From contig JABMDE010000007.1 in the NCBI GenBank assembly GCA_015904055.1, positions 1 to 10,922 on the forward strand: 10,922 nucleotides of DNA, written 5' to 3'. This document shows positions 6,305 to 10,922 of this stretch, piece by piece. A program made the translations under genes and the position numbers. This stretch comes from Nitrospira sp. Lineage in GTDB: Bacteria; Nitrospirota; Nitrospiria; Nitrospirales; Nitrospiraceae. Numbering within the stretch: the stretch's first letter is position 1; every line of letters begins with the position of its first letter. The notes under the pieces are model-generated. The model was given only the letters and a program-made list of their open reading frames with translations, had not been told where the DNA came from and did no database searches.

Positions 6305-7285
6305 GGTCGTCATGGCCATAATACGGTAGACTGTGCTGCGCGGGATTTTCACCTTCACGGCAGGGTTCAGAAGATCCGGGGAATTCATCACCAGCTTCAA
6401 CGACTCGCCCCCGGAAAGAATCGGCCACATGCAGGATAGCCGGAGCCTCGTTTCATAACGCGGAATCGCCATCGTATAGAGCCACCCCTGATCGAGATGC
6501 TCGGTGGCCATACGAACAAGCTTGCTCAGGACCGGCCTGAATTTCGCAAGATTCTGTGGATCCAACAAATCCCTCGGTGTGAGCCCCACCTCAACGAGCA
6601 TCGGCTCAGGAATATAGCAGCGCCCCTTCTGCAGATCGTGGGCAATGTCTTTCACGATGTTCGTCAGTTGCAGGCCCTTCCCGAATCGCACACCCACTGC
6701 CGACATCTCTCTGACGTTCCACGAGGCCAGTGCCTGTCGATGACCACACATTAGATCCGTCCAAAACTCCCCCACACATCCGGCGACATAATAGGTGTAG
6801 CGGTCCAGCTCATCGACGGTCTTCAGAGCCGTGAGGTCCTCGACCGTCTGCCCAGGGAAGGTGCTTAAATCCATTTCCATTCCCTGTGTGAGCGTGGTCA
6901 TCAGCCGCTGAACCCTGCGCCGATCCTCCGGCGAAAAATCCAGAAAGAGTCTGAAACACTGATCCAACCGTTCCAGCAGTACCCGCTCGGCTGACTGCTG
7001 CTGGAGCGGCCCGATTGCCCGCTGAATATCCTGCACCTGTCCCCAGACGATCTGATCACCGACGAACTGGCTTTTCAGCTGATTCAGAAAATCCAGGCGG
7101 CGATGCCGATCGATCAAATCCGTATCGGCAATCGTATCGGCGGCGCGAGCGAAGAGATAGGCGAGGCTGACTTGATCCCGGACATCCGCCGGCACCACGG
7201 CCAGCGTCGTATAGAACAACCGGGAAACTTGCTTGAGGAGATCGCGAAGCAACTCCTGTTTGGAAAGATCTGTACTCGTGATCAC
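6239..7285 (-). CDS. Squalene/phytoene synthase family protein, complete
   Basis: A 348-aa head-to-head prenyl synthase, expected to join two prenyl diphosphates (farnesyl-PP to squalene, or geranylgeranyl-PP to phytoene) in a Mg-dependent reaction. First aspartate motif: D50-TIA-D54 in YLFARAADTIAD. Second: D213-IAH-D217 in GLQLTNIVKDIAHDLQKG, followed by GRCYIPEPML. TQGME (about 133-137) and YYVAGCVGEFW (about 165-175) resemble the squalene-synthase type more than CrtB phytoene synthases, so squalene is my preferred product. No separate HpnC/HpnD/HpnE set is seen in the window. GTG 7285 is the likely start, 2 nt after the cupredoxin TAG at 7288, so the pair should be translated together. 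In the other haplotype the second codon is ATG (8522-8524), where this copy has ATC. The C-terminal segment (IMAMTTGTAACGYSG) is mildly hydrophobic, suggesting membrane association. Confidence 0.85.
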   Translation of the reverse strand: MITSTDLSKQELLRDLLKQVSRLFYTTLAVVPADVRDQVSLAYLFARAADTIADTDLIDRHRRLDFLNQLKSQFVGDQIVWGQVQDIQRAIGPLQQQSAERVLLERLDQCFRLFLDFSPEDRRRVQRLMTTLTQGMEMDLSTFPGQTVEDLTALKTVDELDRYTYYVAGCVGEFWTDLMCGHRQALASWNVREMSAVGVRFGKGLQLTNIVKDIAHDLQKGRCYIPEPMLVEVGLTPRDLLDPQNLAKFRPVLSKLVRMATEHLDQGWLYTMAIPRYETRLRLSCMWPILSGGESLKLVMNSPDLLNPAVKVKIPRSTVYRIMAMTTGTAACGYSGTAYWGHLRKQIA

Positions 7286-7287
7286 AC

Positions 7288-7707
7288 CTACTCGACGTCG
7301 AGAATGCCTTCCATCCCCTTCTGCCGGTGACTCGGCAAGGGCCACAGCCGTTTATCGCAATAGATCGGAAATGTCCCCGGCTGGGTGGGTGTAAACGTGA
7401 ACACCGACGTCTTGCCCGCACCGACCTCTTCCTGGACGGCAAGCGCATCAATGATGAAATTGTGCGGCGTCAGCATCGTGACACTCGTCAATGTCACTTC
7501 CACCGGTTTTCCAGCCCCGACGATCACATGGGACGGCCGAAAGGAATAACTGTCGAGAGTGACGCTCACCCGTTGGACTCCATCAGAACCTACCGGCACT
7601 CTCCACGGACTGCCAGGCGGCCCCGCATCGACGGCCAACACCTCCGCCGTGGGACACAGCACAAACCATCCCAATACAAAGAGACACAACGGCCTAGAAT
7701 GCGTCAT
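7288..7707 (-). CDS. Exported cupredoxin-domain (type-1 copper) protein, copy A
   Basis: A 139-aa protein with a signal peptide (about 1-25, LCLFVLGWFVLCPTAEVLA, cleavage probably after Ala25) and a single plastocyanin/azurin-like domain. The four type-1 copper ligands are visible: His82 in TPHNFIID, Cys117 in FPIYCDK, His127 in LPSHRQ and Met132 in KGMEG. It should be a periplasmic electron carrier or copper-binding protein. ATG 7707 is preferred over a TTG one codon earlier. Its stop lies 2 nt before the synthase start, forming a minus-strand two-gene unit, and it is divergent from htpX with a 216-nt gap. The second copy (8530-8949) differs mostly in the signal peptide and at about a dozen mature positions, with all ligands kept. 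The partner is unknown; the pairing with an isoprenoid enzyme is unexpected. Confidence 0.88.
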   Translation of the reverse strand: MTHSRPLCLFVLGWFVLCPTAEVLAVDAGPPGSPWRVPVGSDGVQRVSVTLDSYSFRPSHVIVGAGKPVEVTLTSVTMLTPHNFIIDALAVQEEVGAGKTSVFTFTPTQPGTFPIYCDKRLWPLPSHRQKGMEGILDVE

Positions 7708-7832
7708 CAATGGGAAACTTCTAACAGGAAGATCGGGAAGGGGTCAATGTGGCTTCGGGAGCAAGACCTCTGCCACCTTGACTTTCGGCAACGCGGCCTT
7801 ACTTGTATCGTCACCGGACGGATGTGTAAGAC

Positions 7833-7863
7833 TTGTATCTCGATCAGACAGTTTGTGTATAAT
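7833..7863 (+). promoter_or_regulatory. Candidate htpX promoter, copy A
   Basis: A perfect TATAAT (7858-7863) with TTGTAT (7833-7838) 19 nt upstream, in the gap between the divergent cupredoxin and htpX genes. The same boxes and spacing occur in copy B (9076-9081 and 9101-9106). ACTTGTATC occurs twice, at 7801 and 7831, the upstream one with a weaker TAAGAC 18 nt later, so there may be two overlapping start sites. The boxes look like housekeeping sigma, not the sigma-32 consensus. Confidence 0.5.
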
Positions 7864-7923
7864 AAAGGCAACTCAGTGCTGTATCTCACCTGAGGCGAAG
7901 ACTGGTCTTCAAGGAGGCGTTCG
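7864..7923 (+). promoter_or_regulatory. Conserved htpX leader with palindrome and strong ribosome binding site, copy A
   Basis: The 60 nt between TATAAT and the htpX start differ from copy B (9107-9166) at only one position, while the DNA upstream of the promoter differs at roughly one in eight. It holds the palindrome GAAGACTGGTCTTC (7897-7910), which as RNA gives a short GAAGA/TCTTC stem with a CTGG loop, flanked by GAGGCG on both sides. A consensus AAGGAGG (7911-7917) follows immediately, 6 nt before ATG. A repressor site or a translation-control hairpin would both fit. Confidence 0.45.
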
Positions 7924-8919
7924 ATGAAATGGATGAAGGGTATGGGGCTGTTGCTGATCTCCAACATTCTCATCATGCTCACACTGTCGCTCACCGTACC
8001 GATTGTGATCAACGTGGTCCTGCCGATGTTTGGAATCGACGTGCGAGGCTCGGTTGATCTGTCGACCTTGGTATGGGCGGCGATGTTCGGATTCGGCGGC
8101 GCATTCATCAGCTTGGCATTTTCGAAGCAGATGGCGCGTGCCATGCTCGATTGCCAGCAGATCACGCAACCCCGTTCACGGGCCGAACAGATTATCTATG
8201 GATCCGTGCAGGAAATCGCACAGCGGCTGCAAATCACCATGCCCGAAGTCTGGGTCTACGATGCGCCCGATCCCAACGCCTTCGCGACCGGTCCCAGCAA
8301 GAACAACTCCATGGTGGCGGTCTCCACCGGCCTCTTGCAGAATCTACGCGAAGATGAGGTCAAGGCCGTGCTCGCCCACGAAATGGGCCACGTCTACAAC
8401 GGTGACATGTTTGCCACCACCGTGTTAGCCGGGCTGATGAATACCTTCGTTTACTATATCGCCATGTGGGTACGCCGCTTCTTCGCGGAACGGGATCAGG
8501 CCGCGCTAGATCTGTACTCGTCATCACACCTACTCGACGTTGAGAATGCCTTCCATTCCCTTCTCCCGGTGACTCGGCAAAGGCCACAGCCGCTTATCGC
8601 AATAGAACGGAAACGTCCCCGGCTGGGTGGGTGTAAACGTGAGCACTACCGTCTTGCCGGCACCGACCTCTTCCTTGACGGAAAGGGCATCAATGATGAA
8701 ATTGTGCGGCGTCAGCATCGTGCCACTCGTCAATGTCACTTCCACCGGTTTTCCGGCTTCAACGATCACATGGGACGGCCGAAAAGTGTAGCTGTCGAGG
8801 ATGACGCTCACCCGTTGGACTCCATTAGAACCTACCGGCACTCTCCATGGACTGCCAGGCGGCCCCGCGTCGACGGCCAACGCGTCCGCCGTGAGCCACA
8901 GCACAGACCATCCCAATAA
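7924..8919 (+). CDS. htpX: HtpX membrane protease, copy A: truncated after residue 195 and running into antisense cupredoxin sequence
   Basis: Residues 1-195 (to 8507) are HtpX, an integral-membrane M48 zinc metalloprotease for membrane protein quality control. Present are two N-terminal membrane segments (about 8-30 and 50-68), the zinc motif HEMGH (His152, Glu153, His156) and the third membrane segment (about 168-183). The homology then stops at the 8507/8508 junction; the frame stays open to 8919 only because it reads the cupredoxin copy B backwards, giving about 136 meaningless residues. The third zinc ligand (Glu223 of the complete copy, in REYGAD) and the last membrane segment are missing, so the product would be inactive. 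Yet residues 1-195 differ from the complete copy only at residue 32 (Val/Ile). The real gene end in this haplotype is not in the window. Confidence 0.85.
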   Translation: MKWMKGMGLLLISNILIMLTLSLTVPIVINVVLPMFGIDVRGSVDLSTLVWAAMFGFGGAFISLAFSKQMARAMLDCQQITQPRSRAEQIIYGSVQEIAQRLQITMPEVWVYDAPDPNAFATGPSKNNSMVAVSTGLLQNLREDEVKAVLAHEMGHVYNGDMFATTVLAGLMNTFVYYIAMWVRRFFAERDQAALDLYSSSHLLDVENAFHSLLPVTRQRPQPLIAIERKRPRLGGCKREHYRLAGTDLFLDGKGINDEIVRRQHRATRQCHFHRFSGFNDHMGRPKSVAVEDDAHPLDSIRTYRHSPWTARRPRVDGQRVRREPQHRPSQ

Positions 8920-8949
8920 AAAGAGAAGCAACGGCCTAGAATGCGTCAT
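8530..8949 (-). CDS. Exported cupredoxin-domain (type-1 copper) protein, copy B
   Basis: Second copy, 139 aa, with a signal peptide (LLLFLLGWSVLWLTADALA) noticeably different from copy A and a mature domain that keeps every copper ligand (His82 in TPHNF, Cys117 in FYCDK, His127 in LPSHRE, Met132 in KGMEG). Mature changes such as Asp42/Asn, Thr50/Ile, Gly64/Glu and Ile115/Phe are scattered over the surface-like positions. ATG 8949 is preferred to the TTG one codon upstream. Downstream, only the first codons of the synthase survive before the 8507/8508 junction, so the partner gene of this copy is absent here; in one continuous locus it would be the synthase fragment at 5284-6205. Confidence 0.88.
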   Translation of the reverse strand: MTHSRPLLLFLLGWSVLWLTADALAVDAGPPGSPWRVPVGSNGVQRVSVILDSYTFRPSHVIVEAGKPVEVTLTSGTMLTPHNFIIDALSVKEEVGAGKTVVLTFTPTQPGTFPFYCDKRLWPLPSHREKGMEGILNVE

Positions 8950-9075
8950 CAATGAGAAACTTCTAACAGGAAGATCGGGAAATGGTCAATGTGGCTTCGG
9001 GGTCACGGCCTCTGCCGCCTTGACTTTCAACATCACGGCCTTACTTGTATCGTCACCAGGGCGGATGTGTAAGAC

Positions 9076-9106
9076 TTGTATCTCGATCAGGAAGTTTGTG
9101 TATAAT
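9076..9106 (+). promoter_or_regulatory. Candidate htpX promoter, copy B
   Basis: TTGTAT (9076-9081) and TATAAT (9101-9106), spacer 19 nt, the same as in copy A. The spacer differs only at a few positions (GATCAGGAAG against GATCAGACAG). Conservation between the two copies while flanking DNA varies supports function. Confidence 0.5.
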
Positions 9107-9166
9107 AACGGCAACTCAGTGCTGTATCTCACCTGAGGCGAAGACTGGTCTTCAAGGAGGCGTTCG
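9107..9166 (+). promoter_or_regulatory. Conserved htpX leader with palindrome and strong ribosome binding site, copy B
   Basis: Matches the copy A leader at 59 of 60 positions. The palindrome GAAGACTGGTCTTC lies at 9140-9153 and AAGGAGG at 9154-9160, 6 nt before the ATG. The palindrome and ribosome binding site abut, so a protein or hairpin at the palindrome could hinder translation initiation; this is inference. Confidence 0.45.
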
Positions 9167-10054
9167 ATGAAATGGATGAAGGGTATGGGTCTGTTGTTGA
9201 TCTCCAACATTCTCATCATGCTCACACTGTCGCTGACCGTACCGATTGTGATCAACGTGATCCTACCGATGTTTGGAATCGACGTGCGAGGCTCGGTTGA
9301 TCTGTCAACATTGGTCTGGGCCGCGATGTTTGGATTCGGTGGCGCGTTCATCAGCTTGGCATTCTCGAAACAGATGGCGCGCGCGATGCTCGATTGCCAG
9401 CAAATCACGCAACCCCGTTCGCGGGCCGAGCAGATTATCTATGGCTCCGTGCAGGAAATTGCCCAGCGGTTGCAGATCACGATGCCCGAAGTCTGGGTCT
9501 ACGATGCTCCCGATCCCAACGCCTTCGCAACTGGCCCCAGCAAGAACAACTCCATGGTGGCGGTCTCCACCGGCCTCTTGCAGAACCTCCGGGAAGATGA
9601 GGTTAAAGCAGTGCTCGCCCATGAAATGGGGCACGTCTACAACGGCGATATGTTTGCCACCACCGTGTTAGCCGGGCTGATGAACACCTTCGTCTACTAC
9701 ATTGCCATGTGGGTACGCCGCTTCTTCGCGGAACGGGATCAGGCTGCGCTCGGATTCGGCTTGTCGTTCGTCATTCAGATCATCGTCAGCATCCTGGCGT
9801 CGATCGTGATCAGCTGGTTCTCACGCCAGCGCGAATACGGAGCCGATGCGTTTGCCGCCAAGGTATACGGGAAGGAGTCTATGATTTCGGCGCTCCGCGC
9901 GATCGATCGATGGGTCAGTCAGACCCAATTCCAGCACTCGACACAAGATGCGCTGGCGACCATGAAGATCTCCGGACAAGCGGGCGGGGTTATGAGTCTG
10001 TTTTCAACACACCCGCCGATCGAAGCGCGTATTGCAGCGTTAGAGCATCTCTAA
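9167..10054 (+). CDS. htpX: HtpX membrane-bound zinc protease, complete copy
   Basis: A complete 295-aa M48B peptidase, the usual HtpX length. Order of parts: membrane segments at about 8-30 and 50-68, a cytosolic region with YDAPDPNAFATGPSKNN (112-128) before the active site, HEMGH at 152-156 (His152 and His156 bind zinc, Glu153 is the catalytic base), membrane segments at about 168-183 and 196-217, then REYGADAFAAK with Glu223 as third zinc ligand, and a C-terminal THPPIEARIAALEHL typical of the family. It degrades misfolded membrane proteins alongside FtsH in known bacteria. The ATG at 9167 has an excellent AAGGAGG 6 nt upstream. It is transcribed away from the cupredoxin and followed after 21 nt by a hairpin terminator, so it is probably monocistronic. 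The sigma-70-like promoter does not by itself indicate heat-shock control. Confidence 0.95.
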   Translation: MKWMKGMGLLLISNILIMLTLSLTVPIVINVILPMFGIDVRGSVDLSTLVWAAMFGFGGAFISLAFSKQMARAMLDCQQITQPRSRAEQIIYGSVQEIAQRLQITMPEVWVYDAPDPNAFATGPSKNNSMVAVSTGLLQNLREDEVKAVLAHEMGHVYNGDMFATTVLAGLMNTFVYYIAMWVRRFFAERDQAALGFGLSFVIQIIVSILASIVISWFSRQREYGADAFAAKVYGKESMISALRAIDRWVSQTQFQHSTQDALATMKISGQAGGVMSLFSTHPPIEARIAALEHL

Positions 10055-10075
10055 GAACGGTTCTGCGTACGAAAT

Positions 10076-10101
10076 GACGGCGGGAGAAACCTCCCGCCGT
10101 C
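10076..10101. terminator. Strong hairpin, probable bidirectional terminator
   Basis: A perfect 11-bp stem, GACGGCGGGAG (10076-10086) and CTCCCGCCGTC (10091-10101), closes an AAAC loop. It lies between convergent htpX and the 94-aa gene. No long T-tract follows on either strand (only ATTTCG on the minus side), so it is a GC-rich hairpin rather than a textbook intrinsic terminator. Confidence 0.65.
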
Positions 10102-10121
10102 GCGACTCCTGCGATTCCCCC

Positions 10122-10406
10122 TCATCCTTTCCGAACAAACGAGATATGGGCTCGATATTCTTGGATGGCTGCGCCAAGTGCGGCTGAACCCATCGGAATG
10201 TTGGCGTCGAGCGTGTCCTCGATAGCCGGATCATCGATCTCGACATCATACCGATCCTGAACATTCGTCCTCACCGGACCAGCCGTGATTTCTCTGGGCA
10301 TGAAGATTTCCTTCCACACTTCCTTTTCCACCAGACACACGTCCCGGAATCGTTCATAGAGCAAGGCCAGTTTCTCCGAATCAGTCACCTTGACGCGAGA
10401 GTCCAT
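10122..10406 (-). CDS. Hypothetical protein, 94 aa
   Basis: Not recognised. The product is small, acidic and soluble, with no cysteine pairs beyond a single Cys, no signal peptide and no membrane segment. The N-terminal half looks helical (DSEKLALLYERFRDVCLVEKEVWKEIF) and the second half holds a run of acidic residues (DVEIDDPAIEDTLDA). The ATG at 10406 is preferred, with GGAGG 9 nt upstream; a GTG two codons earlier sits only 3 nt from that site. It is convergent to htpX across the hairpin terminator and 40 nt downstream of the next minus-strand gene, so it may share a transcript with it. The good ribosome binding site and codon use support a real gene. Confidence 0.6.
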   Translation of the reverse strand: MDSRVKVTDSEKLALLYERFRDVCLVEKEVWKEIFMPREITAGPVRTNVQDRYDVEIDDPAIEDTLDANIPMGSAALGAAIQEYRAHISFVRKG

Positions 10407-10445
10407 GTCCACATTCCTCCGATCTATCTATTCGTAAAGTTGCAG

Positions 10446-10907
10446 TCACCTCGGTTGCGCCGGTGTGCGCAATGAAGCTGCCTCAGTGACAGTGAAACGC
10501 ATTGTTCCAACTTGATTCGCAGCATGAAACGGCTGTTGCCCCAACGGGGCGATAAACAGCTTCGCCACATACTGGCCCGGCTCCCACCGTACCCCGAACT
10601 TTTTCATTTCGAGATATCCATACCGTTCATGGCCCGGCACTTCCAGCACATCCTTTCCCACGCCCTCATGGCTCAACGATCCTCCGGACTGTTCGCGAAA
10701 CCATTGCACCGCGAATTGCGCAGGATCTTCGAGCGGAGCCACTTCGAACACAATGTACACAACCGGCGTCTCTGCCGAGAAAACGGCGCCAGGCTCGACC
10801 GGTCTCAGTCTGGGGTCCTGGGTATACCATCCTGTTCGCCCAAAGGTATCCCATTCGATCTCATACCCTTTTGCCATTGTAATCCAGGTGAACAGCGACT
10901 GCGGCAC
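10446..10907 (-). CDS. Hypothetical protein, probably beta-sandwich domain, possibly incomplete at window edge
   Basis: Not recognised. The frame is open to the right edge of the window, so the start is uncertain: GTG 10907, ATG 10877 or a codon outside the window. The visible part (about 150 aa) alternates beta-like strands (VVYIVFEVAPL, GYLEMKKFGVRW, QYVAKLFIAPL, TMRFTVTE) and has WEPGQYVAKLF, a pattern seen in Ig-like or carbohydrate-binding beta-sandwich domains. That resemblance is general and not a family assignment. No membrane segment or cysteine is visible, and an export signal, if any, would be upstream. It ends 40 nt before the 94-aa gene on the same strand. Confidence 0.6.
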   Translation of the reverse strand: MPQSLFTWITMAKGYEIEWDTFGRTGWYTQDPRLRPVEPGAVFSAETPVVYIVFEVAPLEDPAQFAVQWFREQSGGSLSHEGVGKDVLEVPGHERYGYLEMKKFGVRWEPGQYVAKLFIAPLGQQPFHAANQVGTMRFTVTEAASLRTPAQPR

Positions 10908-10922
10908 CCCCTTCTGTTGCTC

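Larger units (their letters stand above)
7266..8507. repeat. Direct repeat 3, copy A (cupredoxin plus htpX 5' part)
   Basis: 7266-8507 is repeated at 8508-9750, offset 1242 then 1243 nt because of one 1-nt indel in the divergent intergenic region (around 7815, CACCGGACGG against CACCAGGGCGG). It contains the first codons of the synthase, the whole cupredoxin gene, the divergent promoter region and the first 195 codons of htpX. The copy ends abruptly inside htpX. Confidence 0.95.
8508..9750. repeat. Direct repeat 3, copy B (cupredoxin plus htpX)
   Basis: Second copy of 7266-8507. It begins with about 20 nt from the 5' end of the synthase gene (minus strand, start codons at 8527 GTG or 8524 ATG, reading MTSTDL before the break), then the complete cupredoxin, the divergent promoter region and htpX, which here continues intact beyond 9750. 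Confidence 0.95.

Noticed and set aside
8508..8919. Apparent HtpX C-terminal extension of about 136 residues
   Set aside because: It is the antisense reading of the cupredoxin copy B gene, entered by chance in an open frame after the 8507/8508 junction; it has no HtpX similarity.
8986..9130. Short minus-strand frame ending in KVKAAEAVTPKPH before the cupredoxin copy B
   Set aside because: The last residues look gene-like and are partly shared with copy A, but a 1-nt indel shifts the frame between copies, there is no good start, and it overlaps the htpX promoter.
2658..9750. Transposon- or integron-driven duplication
   Set aside because: No transposase, inverted repeats, target duplications or attachment sites are visible at any of the three junctions.
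1..10922. CRISPR array or toxin-antitoxin/defence genes
   Set aside because: No regularly spaced short repeats and no recognisable effector, nuclease or antitoxin domains were seen on either strand.

Overview
The window looks like chromosomal DNA of a Nitrospira-like bacterium (phylum Nitrospirota). This is an inference from the protein sequences (squalene-synthase-like enzyme, cupredoxin, HtpX, thioredoxin-like ferredoxin), the moderately high GC and the codon use; no marker gene proves it. No phage, transposase, integrase or CRISPR genes are visible.

Layout. 1-2142, minus strand: a tRNA-Pro(CGG) cut by the window edge, alanine dehydrogenase (ald), and 7 nt upstream of it a secreted protein with a Lon-type (S16) peptidase domain. 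Divergently from 2249, plus strand: a tight cassette of a CxxC/CxxC zinc-ribbon protein, a thioredoxin-like [2Fe-2S] ferredoxin, an unrecognised 137-aa protein and a small di-cluster ferredoxin. Facing it on the minus strand is a cupredoxin plus squalene/phytoene synthase pair, and divergent from that pair is the membrane protease gene htpX. After htpX comes a strong hairpin terminator, then two unrecognised minus-strand genes, the last one touching the window edge.

The striking property is that the middle of the window occurs twice, in overlapping pieces: ferredoxin cassette (2658-3720 and 3977-5045), synthase (5284-6205 and 6239-7285), cupredoxin plus htpX (7266-8507 and 8508-9750). Each junction (3976/3977, 6205/6206, 8507/8508) cuts through a gene. 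The copies differ by several percent, mostly at synonymous sites, while one stretch of exactly 99 bp (3878-3976 and 6206-6304) is identical. The simplest reading is a single locus from two related strains (haplotype A: 1-3976 and 6206-8507; haplotype B: 3977-6205 and 8508 onward) stitched together alternately by an assembler. Real serial tandem duplication is the alternative. The underlying single locus would read: zinc ribbon - ferredoxin - 137 aa - di-cluster ferredoxin > < synthase - cupredoxin <> htpX >.

Functionally the cassette looks like a small soluble electron-transfer module; the cupredoxin is an exported type-1 copper protein; the synthase probably makes squalene or a related C30/C40 isoprenoid; HtpX does membrane protein quality control. 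No link between these roles is shown beyond gene order. I see no convincing new defence or mobile system; the best biological leads are the ferredoxin cassette, the secreted S16 protein and the conserved htpX leader.
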